From contig CP136061.1 of the NCBI GenBank assembly GCA_032622095.1, forward strand, positions 97,707,345-97,771,344: DNA of 64,000 bases, read 5' to 3'. This document shows, in pieces, positions 24,148-34,534 of the stretch. The translations under genes were made by a program, and so were the position numbers. The notes below the pieces were generated by a model. That model ran no database searches, was not told where the DNA came from, and worked only from the letters and a program-made list of their open reading frames with translations. The stretch comes from Siphonodentalium dalli. Its lineage: Eukaryota > Mollusca > Scaphopoda > Gadilida > Siphonodentaliidae. Within the stretch, counting starts at the first letter, position 1; the number at the start of each line of letters is the position of its first letter.

Positions 24148-24350
24148 ATCCACACCAAGATATTATCTCGACTCTCTCGAGATTTCGAGAAAAGAATCTT
24201 GAGATATTAACATATTTTCTCGAGATCATACGGCAAGATCTCAAGAAAATATGCAGAGATCTCAAGATAATATCGCGAGATACTAGTAATATGTTCAGAG
24301 CTTGAGATGCGCATGTCAGGATCTCAAGATGTGTCGAGATAATAATTAAC
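24148..24350. repeat. GATCTCAAGA/CTCGAGAT repeat cluster
   Basis: About ten copies of 'GATCTCAAGATAAT'-like words in both orientations, with ATATTNTCTCGAGAT variants. Because the words are self-complementary the block can fold extensively. Confidence 0.7.
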
Positions 24351-24359
24351 ATGTTGAAT

Positions 24360-25250
24360 ATTCAACTTTCAAGACACTTTTTTTTTCTTGGACAATGTCA
24401 CAAATCAAGAGTTAGCTAATTTTTGGCAAATTATTATTTTAGCCAGTGCAAACACTGTCTCTGATTGTCATAGTACTGATACTAATAGCTGAATCCAATG
24501 TCAATCCGTGAGCAGCCATGGACTGGCAGTGGTCGAGTCCAGAATTTCAATACATCAAAAAATTGACATTTTTAGTAAAAAAAAAATACTACTGGTATAT
24601 TTTTAGACTAACATTTCGGCAGACACACAACTTTTCCTTGAATTATATTTCATATTTCGATGTATTGAGTATGCGTAATGATTATTACACATGTCCGCTC
24701 GTATAAACGGGGTTTTAGCTAGTATTTACAATTTTACATCAATTTTATTTTCACATGTTTTGCCAGTGACTGCGATATTTTTAATAAGAGACGCTCAGTG
24801 ACTCACCATTTTCGTACGCGTTTTTCATCTCTTCGCCATCCAAGGTCTGGATCGTTTGGTGGTCTCACACCATGGTCATTTTGTGGTAATTCCGGCTCGT
24901 GCATGTACGCTCCCGTTGTCAAATTTAAAGTGTCTTTTGACGAATCAGACGAGGAACAATCAGATCGCAAAAAATGTTTCTGTCAGTGTCAGCCATTGTG
25001 GGAAATACCCAAGATCCTTAAGTACGTCACACGCTTTCTCGCAAATAACTGTTTCCGTCAAAATAGATAATGAGGTGAGGCATCAGGCTATCACCCAGAC
25101 ACACACAGTCGTAAACACTCACGTATCTTTCAGACAGCGGGGGATTGTTTTCTTAAATACGTGTGCATAACTTGATACAAATATGAATAAATGAACATAT
25201 ATTGAGAATTTTCGCGACGTCGACTTTAAGAACTCTCAATTAGCTACTTG
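24360..25250. other. No recognisable gene
   Basis: Overlapping frames at 24798-25170 (90 and 104 codons) show no motif, signal peptide or splice context. Confidence 0.45.
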
Positions 25251-25254
25251 GTGA

Positions 25255-25480
25255 TTATATTTTGCGATTCATCGCAAATGTGTTTGCGATTTATCACAAA
25301 GGTTTGTGACTTATTGCAGACATATGTTTATGTGGCGGCACTAAAGGCTTGAAACGTATAATCATTATAAATCAGACATCTTAAACAGGTCTTGGCGAAC
25401 CACTTACTAGTATCTATCTATAATAGTCTTCTCGGTCGACAATAGCCCGATCAGGTTAAAATAGATCTACCATTCTTTCA
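25255..25480. repeat. GATAAATCGC-rich dispersed repeat, copy 3
   Basis: 'GCGATTTATCACAAAGG' core plus flanks 'CATCTTAAACAGGTCTTGG' and 'AATAGCCCGATCAGG', in the same orientation as copy 2. Confidence 0.5.
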
Positions 25481-25639
25481 CAGCCAGCATGTGTCTGGGA
25501 TATGGGGAGTTAGTTACTCAAAACGGTTCTACTATTATCTATCAACCAATACTTAACACAAATTTAACTCTGATTTCTTTTGCAAGACACCGTATAATTA
25601 TTCAGAAAATTAAAAATTAAAACAACTTTGCAATAAATC

Positions 25640-25885
25640 AAAAAAATATTTATTGGCAATATATCACAAATGTTTGCGATTAATCGTAATTATTTGTTAT
25701 CACAGATATATTGTTATACCTGGACACTAATGGGCTTGGACCGTATAAACAGTATCAATTAGATATCTTAAACAGTCTGGGTGAACGACTTATCGATCTA
25801 TAATAGACTAAAATAGACCGATCGGTATTTCACAACCAGCATGCATCTGGGATAAGGGGAGTCACTCTAGACTGTTCTATTGCTA
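25640..25885. repeat. GATAAATCGC-rich dispersed repeat, copy 4
   Basis: Diverged copy with 'TTTGCGATTAATCGTAA', 'GATATCTTAAACAG' and 'CCAGCATGCATCTGGGATAAG'. A shorter fragment ('TTTTAGCCCGACCAGG') follows at 26065-26110. Copies 3 and 4 and the sequences after them ('TATCTTTCAACCAATACTTAA' at both, first 20 bases) form a local tandem duplication of about 400 bp. Confidence 0.5.
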
Positions 25886-26129
25886 TCTTTCAACCAATAC
25901 TTAAACAATTTTAATTCTGATTTCTTTTGCAAGATACCAAATAATTATTCACTGTGCATATTCAAAATAAACTTACAAATATTCAAACAAACAAATTCAA
26001 ATTGTCAAGAAATTTAGAATCCCCTCTCTTACAACAGTTAGCACTGTGCCAGGAAAACCGATAGGTCTATTTTAGCCCGACCAGGCTGTTATATTAATCT
26101 ATGGTTCACTCAGACCTTTCTTATGATGC

Positions 26130-27260
26130 ATAACAAATATCACGTAAATATTATGTAATTGTCGTAGTTCGTAGTTCGCACGCTGCATTATGTGAATAAA
26201 GCCAAATTATGTTTCATAACCTGTTGTACAGTACGTAAATAGTATGCGATAATCAAAATATTCAACAATGGGAATACCCCACTAATGAACTTTGGTTAAT
26301 TAAAACTGACAGCATGTTGTTTGCAAAATACCGTCATAGCACCGCAAGCTTTTGGTGTTGAATGGGTCACTGGCATCACTCGCCCAAAAAATATCTCCAC
26401 GGTGTTGAATGTTTTGCTTATCGTACACCTCCTAAATGTTGTATTGGTATATGAACTAACGCTCAGCTCATACTAAGAGAGTTTAATGTATAAAATGTAT
26501 GATCAAGTTTGCCGTTAGTATTACGTCCATATACAAAACCTAACGATTCTCAATACCCAACGATTTGGAATTGAGACAGGTATTGTTCCTCTGAAGTACC
26601 TACACGGATTGTTATATCTAACAGGGTACAATAATTATGATAGTGATAACTCGAAATTTCACCAGGGAATAGCGTATTATAAATAAATCGCCACAATATA
26701 TGCCCTTTTTCGTTGTGAATGTCACGACCTATATCATTATTATGATCATCATCATCATGTTCTACAGCACAAGTCTATGAAGACAACAATTACATATTAT
26801 GCTAGATATGGCAAGGTAGCAACACATATAGCGTTATTACGTTTTCAGATGTTTGCGGCTTTTGACAATGAACCAGTCTATTCAACAAGAGACATTGAGT
26901 TCGCGCAAACAAACAGACACGAGAGTCACAAAAACAATGACAGACGACAGCTAGCATTTATATCAACGATAATTAATCATGAAAATGTAATTTTACTTCC
27001 ACGAATAGTTGTCGAATTTCTCGCGATAGACTGGTACTTGTGGTGTGGCAAGTACAGATTGCCAGTTCGGGTAGAATGCATCTCTAACTCGTAGTTTATT
27101 TCAGTCATTGTGTTTTCAACTTTCTATAATATTAAAATGATAAACTGATACTGTCTTCTTGCTATTAATAACCGACATCCGGGACAAATTAGATATTAGA
27201 TTGGGGTGTATAAATGTACGGGGGCGCAAATTTTGATTCATTTCTGGCTAAAAACTCCCA
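26130..27260. other. No recognisable gene
   Basis: A 105-codon frame at 26777-27094 has an acceptor-like 'TTACGTTTTCAG' inside it but no domain that I recognise. Confidence 0.45.
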
Positions 27261-27264
27261 TAAT

Positions 27265-27372
27265 AGAAAACCTTCGGAATAGCGAACCTTCGGAATGGTG
27301 AACCTTCGGATTAGTGAACCTTCGGATTAGTGAACCTTCGGAATAGCGAACCTTCGGAATAGAGAACCCTAC
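27265..27372. repeat. 18-bp tandem array 'GAACCTTCGGAATAGC'
   Basis: Six units alternating 'GAACCTTCGGAATAGC' and 'GAACCTTCGGATTAGT'. A related array lies at 42265-42490. Each array sits about 200 bp upstream of a lectin-type exon (27591 and 42684). This word is, from memory, an abundant dispersed repeat in molluscan genomes. Confidence 0.85.
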
Positions 27373-27590
27373 CCGTTATGACATATATATAGCACGCGAT
27401 GGTGGTGACACATTTTATTGTAATTTCCAAAATCATGCAGTGAAAAAGTAAATGAACACAAAATTATGTATGCGCACGACGAACTGCTTGTGAATTGAAA
27501 ATGTGATATAGTACACTCAACACCACGTAGTACATGTATGCGTGCCCCTCGATAATTTATATTTTGAGTTTGTAGATTGCAGGTCCAAAA

Positions 27591-28188
27591 ATGACTTTAT
27601 TTTTGCAAGTGATGGTGGCTCTAATGTCTTTGGCGTGTGTCGTGAATGGCAAATCGACACTTTTCCTTGAAACGCAGCAACGGGCTATCAGAACAACAGA
27701 CGAGGGATTTATCCAATCTATCCAAGCTCACAGCTCCTTGAAATGCGGCCGGCGATGCTCGGCATTAGACGTATGTCTGTCAGCGTCGTTCAGTAGAGCG
27801 ACGGGCGAGTGTCGGTTGTCGTCACACTGGTACGAAGACCCGGGCGGTCAGACAGATAATGACCCAGAAATTGACTTCATGCAGAAGTTGAGATCCACCA
27901 CCGCGATGACAACCACAACAGCGACAACGGCAAGCGCCACCACCACCACGACAACAACAACAACAACCACAACCACAACTGCAACAACTGCAACAACAAC
28001 AACAACAACAACAACAACTGCAACAGCAACAACAACAACAACTGCAACAACAACAACCACAACTGCAACAACAACAACAACAACCACAACGGCAACAACA
28101 ACAACAACAACAACCACAACTGCAACAACAACAACAACCACCACAACGGCAACAACAACCACAACCACAACTGCAACAACGACTCCAG
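27591..28188 (+). CDS. Secreted PAN-like protein, first coding exon
   Basis: The ATG at 27591 sits in 'CCAAAAATGA' and opens a 199-codon exon. Residues 1-20 form a signal peptide (hydrophobic FLQVMVALMSLACVV, likely cut after VNG). Residues about 21-102 form a PAN/apple-like domain with four Cys (52, 56, 62, 74; pattern CxxxC-x5-C-x11-C, in KCGRRCSALDVCLSASF). Residues 103-197 are an almost pure Thr run with scattered Ala, a mucin-type O-glycosylated linker. The open frame continues to 28574, but the Thr codons stop at 'ACTCCAG|GTACCG' (donor at 28189), and later residues look intronic. The donor leaves one base (phase 1) and fits the acceptor at 29175. The role is inferred as an extracellular or mucus-associated recognition protein. 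The gene could continue upstream as a 5' UTR exon ('TTGCAG' at about 27577). Confidence 0.65.
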
Positions 28189-28654
28189 GTACCGTAGATA
28201 TACCAAGACGTAGTATTGATTCTTACCTGATTTTGATCAAATCCATTGATTTTGAGCCAATTATTCTGGTTTTGATCAATAACATTCGTGGTGAGCCAAC
28301 CATTCTGATTTTGATCAATTTCATCTTGGTTTTGAATCGGCGTTATTTGCGTTTGAACATACCCTTCTTCTCCCTTTGGGACTTCAATAGATGTTTCTTT
28401 CGTATCCATATATATTGTATAATTAATTTTATTGAGCCTATCATGGGAATTTGCGTAATATCTTATCCGTTATGTAACAACCTGTCCACACTCTCTTTCT
28501 TAATTGGGCACCCTGTTGCTTTATCGCTACGATTTATTTGCGATGGTCAAATAACCCACATGAGGCTCATTTGAAGTATTGCACAATAAGCGGACTGTTG
28601 GATGGAAGTTGTGGGACGATACATTTCGGTAAGTCGTTTCTTTGTCTTATTTTC

Positions 28655-28895
28655 ATAATCTACCATCATACTTAAAGCGCCCTCTATAATTTGCAAACTT
28701 CAAATTTATTTTGTTAATTCCACTTATTCCACGCTATGGCCATTTCCGATTTACAAGATAAATTTCGGGAAGTTAATTGTCTTATATTCATAGTATACCA
28801 TCAGACTTAAAGCGCCATACAATTTGCAAACTTCAACTTTATTTTGTTAATTCCACCTTTATTCCACGTCATGGCCATTTCCGATTTACACAATG
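28655..28895. repeat. Two-unit tandem duplication, about 120 bp
   Basis: 'CTTAAAGCGCC', 'ATTTGCAAACTTCAA', 'TTTTGTTAATTCCAC' and 'TGGCCATTTCCGATTTACA' occur twice in order. It lies in the proposed intron between 28188 and 29176. Confidence 0.85.
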
Positions 28896-29175
28896 TGAGT
28901 ACACCATAAAGTAAGCAGACATACGCGCAATTCACTCGAAGGGCTTGAACATTCATATCCCGATTAGTTTACATGTAATATATGTGCAAGGATCTACAGA
29001 AAATCTGTTATCGGAAATTTTCTTTGAAGTGAAGTTCAAAACAACAAGGCAAGTGAAAACAGTCACTTAAAAATGCATGATATATACACATATTGCGAAC
29101 CTGATGTATTATATTAATTTTATTAATGCCGAATGAATTCAAATTTATCAGAACTTATAGTATCATCCTTTTCAG

Positions 29176-29342
29176 ATGCGTGCATGGTTCAGAGATGTCA
29201 ACCTGACGGATGGGCGGATATTTCCTTCGTGTGTAACATAATCCGTCACATACACGGAACCGATCGGCTGGAAATGGGAACTTTCGCCGAAGAAACAAAG
29301 CGACTAAGTCCATGTTGCCCATACGTGTATAAGTGCGCTTAA
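29176..29342 (+). CDS. Second, terminal exon of the PAN-like gene (candidate)
   Basis: The acceptor 'CATCCTTTTCAG' ends at 29175. Joining the phase-1 base of the 27591 exon gives an Asp codon, then 54 residues to a TAA at 29340-29342. The predicted joined protein is 254 residues. The segment is Cys-rich (CMVQRC, FVC, PCCPYVYKC) and hydrophilic, in keeping with a secreted disulfide-bonded tail. I do not recognise the fold. The evidence is the acceptor, the matching phase, the Cys content and the lack of any other exon between. An alternative is that this is a chance frame and the true partner is a lectin exon further downstream, such as 42684-42892, which has the same acceptor phase. Confidence 0.4.
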
Positions 29343-29344
29343 TA

Positions 29345-29835
29345 TTATAATTACATGTATGTTAAAAGCAACCGAAGACAAACGAGGGTGCCAAAATACA
29401 AGGATGACGCTGATATTACACAGGAGATTTTATAAGAAGCAAAGAGATAACGCTATTAATGGCAGGTTCGATGTTTATTTAGGACACAATTGTTCCGATA
29501 TGGATAATTCTACATGTACACAAGAGGAAATAGCACGATATTCACCATGCAGGGATGCCAAACGACACTTCTTGTTACTGATCTACACCGTTATATATAT
29601 GCCGGCTACCACAGGAAATCAATATGGACATCCATATACATCGTATAAGCACTCGAATTTCATGTATTGATATTTATACTATTAGCACACATCTATTTTT
29701 TTCCATTACTTGTTTGCATTTTTATTACAAACACAATTAAATATATACGTGCTTTATTCACTTGGTAATGTTCATTTCGATAGAAGTAAATTTGATACGA
29801 ATATACTGGACTGAACAATGCACGGGAAAGTGCGC
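29345..29835. other. No recognisable gene
   Basis: A 103-codon frame (29359-29670) has some Cys and one NST glycosylation motif but no fold I can name. It may be the 3' UTR of the preceding gene or an unrelated exon. Confidence 0.4.
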
Positions 29836-29837
29836 TC

Positions 29838-30027
29838 ATTTTGTCACAGATATGGAACCCACTTGGTTTTGATCAAAACCAAATCATCAAAATCAATTTT
29901 GGTTTTGTGTATTTTGTCACAGATATGGAACCCAATTGGTTTTGATTAAAACCAAATCATTAAAACAAATTTTGGTTTTGAGAATTTTGTCACAGATATG
30001 GAACCCATTTGGTTTTGATCAAACCAA
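29838..30027. repeat. Three-unit tandem repeat, about 75 bp
   Basis: Each unit has 'TTTTGTCACAGATATGGAAC', 'TTGGTTTTGATCAAAACCAA' and a following 'TTTTGGTTTTG'. The middle block is itself a palindrome. Related 'GGTTTTGATCAAT' words lie at 28230-28330 in the proposed intron. Confidence 0.85.
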
Positions 30028-30029
30028 CT

Positions 30030-30380
30030 TACGTTGGTCATGCTTCTTACCCAACGGAGAGGAGATCCGCAGTGGATATGGGACAACAATACTGCCTATA
30101 CAGGAGAACGTAACATATGTGTGCGTCCTTTTGTATGTTGAACATCTCCTACCTATTCTCGGCTGTTCAGAATATGTTTGTTAGTCCACGTGTCCAGCGA
30201 ATTTCACTGGACCCAACATATCAATGTTCTGTGTTTAAAATACATTCATACCGACGACTATTCCGAATTAATGGAATCATTGTAGCCACGAACTACATGG
30301 GGCATACACACATATATACATTTTTACAAAAACGCCAAAGCATTACGATGGGCAGTGGGTAATATCAGCATTATATATGA
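30030..30380. other. No recognisable gene
   Basis: A frame through 30030-30184 contains 'SCFLPNGEEIRSGYG...ENVTYVC', reminiscent of half an extracellular domain, but it is too short to call and its splice sites are not clear. Confidence 0.3.
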
Positions 30381-30383
30381 TAT

Positions 30384-31436
30384 GCATTCTTAATACACAG
30401 AACTCAATCAGTTATTGTTAATTCTACGACGTCTAACCCCGTGCATCTATCATATGGAGTGCCCCAAGGTTCTGTGCTGGGACCTGTACTATATCTCGTT
30501 TACACACAGCCTCTTGGAAACATCATCGAAAAACACAACATTCAGTATCACATGTATGCAGACGATACCCAAATGTACATATCAGTTGAGCCATCGATCT
30601 TAGACGAAGCAATTTCTCAAGTTCAGACATGCGTTTCAGAAGTTAAAACATGGATGGAGATCAACAAACTCAAACTTAACGAAAGCAAAACTGAAATTAT
30701 GCTTTGTGGAACTAACGCTCGGTTGAAGGGGGTCAGTCTTAATGCCACGCTCATCGGCGACAGTGTAATTGAATTTTCTGATGTTATTAAAAACCTCGGT
30801 GTGACCATCGACAAAAACTTCTCAATGTCATCTCACATCAGCAACCTATGCAGGTCCTTATATATGGAGCTCCGGCGCATTTCGCATGTACGTCCATATA
30901 TCTCCGAACAATCCACACAAATATTGATGTCCTCATTTGTGTTATCCAAAATCGATTACTGTAATTCTATTTTAGCAGGACTCCCAGATTATCAACTTCA
31001 CAAACTTCAAAAAATTGTTAATATTGCTGCAAAAATTGTGTGCCGTGCAGGCAAATTTGATCATGTTACCCCACTGTTGTATAAATTACATTGGCTTCCC
31101 ATATTTGAACGAATTGTGTACAAACATGCTACTTTGTGTTATAGAAAGTCGGATATTGATAATGCTTTGCCACCATATATTGATACATTGTTGGTCAAAT
31201 ATGTACCTGCTCGACCACTTCGATCACAGGATGCGAATGCGATGGTTGTACCTAAACGAGATCTGATGTACTTTGGTCGCCGTTCTTTCGAGGTCTACGG
31301 GCCGACCATTTGGAACAACCTTCCCAAAGAGGTGAAACAGTCTGACTGTTTGGAAACATTCAAATCGGCCCTAAAAACTCACCTATTCATCTCCCATTTC
31401 GGACAAATAACATCAGAAAACGTTGAGGAGACTTAA
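30384..31436 (+). CDS. LINE reverse transcriptase, C-terminal half (CR1/L2-like)
   Basis: The frame is open without stops from about 30384 to the TAA at 31434. It begins inside the RT domain: 'RTQSVIVN' then 'YGVPQGSVLGPVLYL' (RT motif with PQGSVLGP), then the catalytic 'YADDTQMY' (YADD at 30555-30566), then 'WMEINKLKLNESKTEIM', 'LGVTIDKNFSMSSHI' and the C-terminal 'RRSFEVYGPTIWNNLPKEV'. The apurinic endonuclease and the first RT motifs are missing, so this is a 5'-truncated insertion. The absence of stops or frameshifts over 350 codons suggests a recent copy. The order of motifs and the tail place it near CR1/L2/Crack-type non-LTR elements; the exact clade needs a tree. It is a dead insertion by itself. 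Confidence 0.9.
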   Translation, partial: AFLIHRTQSVIVNSTTSNPVHLSYGVPQGSVLGPVLYLVYTQPLGNIIEKHNIQYHMYADDTQMYISVEPSILDEAISQVQTCVSEVKTWMEINKLKLNESKTEIMLCGTNARLKGVSLNATLIGDSVIEFSDVIKNLGVTIDKNFSMSSHISNLCRSLYMELRRISHVRPYISEQSTQILMSSFVLSKIDYCNSILAGLPDYQLHKLQKIVNIAAKIVCRAGKFDHVTPLLYKLHWLPIFERIVYKHATLCYRKSDIDNALPPYIDTLLVKYVPARPLRSQDANAMVVPKRDLMYFGRRSFEVYGPTIWNNLPKEVKQSDCLETFKSALKTHLFISHFGQITSENVEET

Positions 31437-31583
31437 TTATTGAAATACATGCATATTATTTATTGCGTATATGTTATAGTGTGAATGTGTGTGACTGCGT
31501 TTGTGTGAATTGTTCAGCGCCATGAGCCATACGGGATATGGCGCTATACAAATACTCTATATTATTATTATTATTATTATTAG
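31437..31583 (+). mobile_element. LINE 3' UTR and (ATT)n tail
   Basis: After the RT stop, the sequence 'GATATGGCGCTATACAAAT' is followed by about seven ATT units (31559-31581). A short 'GGCGCTATA' stem and a simple-repeat tail instead of poly(A) are typical of L2/CR1-type LINEs and mark the 3' end of the insertion. Confidence 0.8.
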
Positions 31584-31682
31584 AAGGGCGACTAAGTCGT
31601 TCAGGGGAGTTGAACTCCTGTATGGTCAAATCCGAGTCCAAGGTTGAAATATGATAGCCACGTCTCGGTAAATGCAAGTATA

Positions 31683-31790
31683 TCATAACTTATTACATTC
31701 GGCTCTGGCAATAAACGTTGATAATCGATAGTATATCATAATTTATTACATTCGGCTCTGGCAATAAACGTTGATAATCGATAGTGTGAG
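31683..31790. repeat. Exact 53-bp tandem duplication
   Basis: 'TTATTACATTCGGCTCTGGC' and the following 'AATAAACGTTGATAATCGAT' occur twice with almost no differences, so the duplication is recent. Confidence 0.9.
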
Positions 31791-32039
31791 CGCGCTTGGT
31801 CAAGTGCTGGGCGAACGCTATTAGATTGCATTAATAGACTTTTCATTATTTCATAAATTGCACGACATTGTAACATAGTAACGGCATAACAAAGTTACTC
31901 TGCCTCTGCTAACTATTTTCACCAGTTCAAAAGAGCGTTCTAAAAACCAAAAACAAACAGTTGAATAGTACAGTGAACAAAGACGCTTGGATGCAGCGGA
32001 TGAGTTATTTTATCCCACACCAATAAATGAGCTTTCCAT

Positions 32040-32860
32040 AATAAGGCTCTATTACATGAAATCCATAGTATATAATTTAAAAAACCATAACATATAGAGG
32101 ATCTCACATGAGTTTCTATTTTATACGGAATTTATCAACCGAGTTCACTAAATTCGATTTGAGCCGAGGTTTACCGAGGCTCAAATAGAATTTAGTGGAC
32201 GAGGTTGATAACTTACGTATAAAATAGGACGAGTGTGAGATACTTTTTATCACATGATCAAATAAACGCGAAGCAATGCGAAATATCCATCGAAAACAAC
32301 GATAAAAACCGCAGCGATCGCAAGTCATTTGAAGAACGATGTGACGTCATCGCACGCGCTGATATTAAACGTGTCTCTTATCGATAATTATGAAACTGCT
32401 TTTATGGGCAAATTATTTGCATCAATTGGCATCGCGCCAACAAAACGAGCTCGCGTGTTTAAATTAATTGAGACATATTAATACTATTTCGAAAAGACAC
32501 GCGTGACACCAACACCAGACAATCTAAAATTATTGCTTTGTTGCACTAGCGAAAATAGACGCACATAGAAAGAGGCAAATCGAGGGACTATATTTCCATC
32601 GCCATGCATTCACAGAGCGCGCAATATTGTCGAAGATGACTGTGAAGCGTCTCAGCCAACGCAGTACATGAATGCATTTTGCAGCTTCTTTTAAGGTTTT
32701 GATTTGTTAAAAAGGCATAAAGCACTTGGTGTGTTCATGTGATACACAAGATCTTCAACTTGTTATATTGGGATATAAGATTTTATGACACTCGTTCGAT
32801 GAATTTGATTTCGACTCATTGTGAATCAAATTTGTCAAACTCGTGATAGATGTAGCTCAG
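32040..32860 (+). mobile_element. Dispersed non-autonomous element, family R, copy A
   Basis: Four blocks occur here in the same order as at 43.56-44.10 kb: 'CATGAAATCCATAGTATATA', 'TTAATACTATTTCGAAAAG', 'GACACCAACACCAGACAAT' with 'AGAGGCAAATC.GGGACTATA', and the terminal 'GATATAAGATTTTAT' hairpin. Copy A is longer by about 280 bp. A separate foldback (32100-32242) sits inside it. No coding. Confidence 0.55.
32100..32242. repeat. Foldback element, about 143 bp
   Basis: 'ATCTCACA...CTATTTTATACG' pairs with 'CGTATAAAATAG...TGTGAGAT', and 'ACTAAATTCGATTTGAGCC' pairs with 'GCTCAAATAGAATTTAGT' around a short loop. It may be part of family R or nested in it. Confidence 0.7.
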
Positions 32861-32864
32861 ACTT

Positions 32865-33500
32865 ACACGCAAATTTAGTAACGTAGTGGATTCTACAACA
32901 TTTTATTTTGTTGCGGTGTCACAAAGTCTCTTCCATGATCCCTCTATTTATGTCCTAATTGATTTGGTAGGTGAATTATTGGATCAAATTTAACAACATA
33001 TTCCATATACTGAGGGTCGTTTGTGGAGATTTATAGAAAATTGACTTTGTTGCAAATTTAAACCACCGTCTTGGTGGATATCTTTCCAATAATTGTCACC
33101 AATTGCGCCAAAAATATACACATTTGATCCTGAAAACGTTTTACCGCTCCATGTGGATATATATGTTGTCTTGTGAAACGTTTTGTCATTTTGACCAACA
33201 TCTTTGCTTTATCACCGGAATCCTCAGAGAGGAAAACTTTATATCCGAAAACATGCAATAACCAAATATCTGGATTTGGCAGCCGGACTACATCATGTAC
33301 GTGAACACATTGAAATAATGTTTTATTTATACATATATTAAAACTGTATTAGCATGTAACTGTGCGAATTTCTGGTCACTATCGTATATTATATCAACCA
33401 GCTTGCTCCAGCTTTCCCGGCTTCAACATGATCATGCTCGGAGGGAAGTCAGTCTGCATCAGTCATTATACATAACCAACACGCGATCGCAACACAGCAG
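32865..33500. other. No recognisable gene
   Basis: AT-rich, with short frames only. Confidence 0.5.
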
Positions 33501-33517
33501 TGAAATTTTGTGCAACA

Positions 33518-33692
33518 ATGGGTGCCAACTTGTTCAAGGTGGAATCTGGGAGCATGCGAGATGATCTACAAACATGGCTGGCGTCTATAGCTCAAACATC
33601 AGGTTTGTTCGCCTGCTACATTATCATCATACTTATGTCGAGCACATTCGTCTTCATAGTGGTTCCAAGCCCTCTACAATATCTCAAACAAG
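33518..33692 (+). CDS. Candidate first exon of a membrane protein
   Basis: The ATG at 33518 in 'TGCAACAATGGG' (good start context) opens 58 codons ending at a donor-like 'AACAAG|GTACTC' (GT at 33693, phase 1). Residues 1-32 are hydrophilic (MGANLFKVESGSMRDDLQTW), followed by one strong transmembrane segment (FACYIIIILMSSTFVFIVV) and then 'PSPLQYLKQ'. The frame runs on only to 33733. The N-terminal MGAN could allow myristoylation, which is speculative. I do not recognise a family and no downstream exon was found. It could be a short chance frame. Confidence 0.25.
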
Positions 33693-34121
33693 GTACTCGT
33701 AGTACATTCAGGCTGTGGATAAGTCCCCGATAAAATGTACACGTATAGCGCATCCGGTCGTCTTTCGGTTCTCAGAAAACACAGAGTTCTGATCCACGCA
33801 AAGGAAGGGTAATCTGGATCGTAGATCGTGAGGAGTTTGTCGGTTGCTTGCCGGAAGCCGGTTGCTCGAACCTACTTGTACCCCTGTGTAGTGAAGTTAT
33901 TTACAAATGTCATTAACCTTTGTGATTCCTTCACACATAAATCTGACAACATCGTAATATCACCAGGTGGTCATCAGCGGCTCAAACGACACTCACAATA
34001 AAGAAACATAACAGCACAGGCGCACCATTATTACAATCCCTTTAAGTTATTATATTGAACGTGTTAACGTTTGTGATGCCATATCGCACAGACCGATACG
34101 GATTGCACTGATTACTGAATA

Positions 34122-34396
34122 CTGATTACCAGTTAATAGAGATGAGTGTACCACCCCATACCCCCATGAATCCTGATTACCAGTTAATAGAGAGGAGTGT
34201 ACCACCCCATACCCCCATGAATACTGATTACCAGTTAATAGAGAGTAGTGTACCACCCCATACCCACATGAATACTGATTACCAGTTAATAGAGATGAGT
34301 GTACCATCCCATACCCACATGAATCGTGATTACCAGTTAATAGAGAGGAGTGTACCACCTCATACCCCCATGGATACCGATTACCAGTTAATAGAG
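34122..34396. repeat. 51-bp minisatellite, open on both strands
   Basis: About five and a half near-identical 51-bp units with 'TGATTACCAGTTAATAGAGA' and 'GTGTACCACCCCATACCC'. Because 51 is a multiple of three and the unit has no stop in some frames, it reads as a 17-residue repeat on the plus strand (VPPHTPMNTDYQLIE) and another on the minus strand (VHSSLLTGNQYSCGYG). No start context, signal peptide or flanking exon supports translation. Confidence 0.85.
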
Positions 34397-34397
34397 T

Positions 34398-34530
34398 GTC
34401 ATCTCCGGATATAACACCATGAGATAATCTGAGGTCGGCTCCCGATCAGACGGTGTGTCTAACATAGTGTCATCTCCGGACATAACACCATGAGAGGATC
34501 TGAGGTCTAGGTTTCGAGACACCGTGCATG
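34398..34530. repeat. Two-unit tandem duplication, about 70 bp
   Basis: 'GTGTCATCTCCGGATATAAC' followed by 'ACCATGAGA.GATCTGAGGTC' occurs twice, immediately after the 51-bp array. Confidence 0.8.
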
Positions 34531-34534
34531 ACCG

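Noticed and set aside
26777-27094. 105-codon frame with an acceptor-like site inside
   Set aside because: No domain or signal peptide and no matching donor. It lies only about 170 bp before an 18-bp array, with nothing to connect it to the 27591 exon.
27822-28409. Cys-rich, Val-rich and Leu-rich open frames on the minus strand
   Set aside because: They are reverse reads of the ACA/ACC/GCA threonine tract of the plus-strand exon, with no start context or independent evidence.
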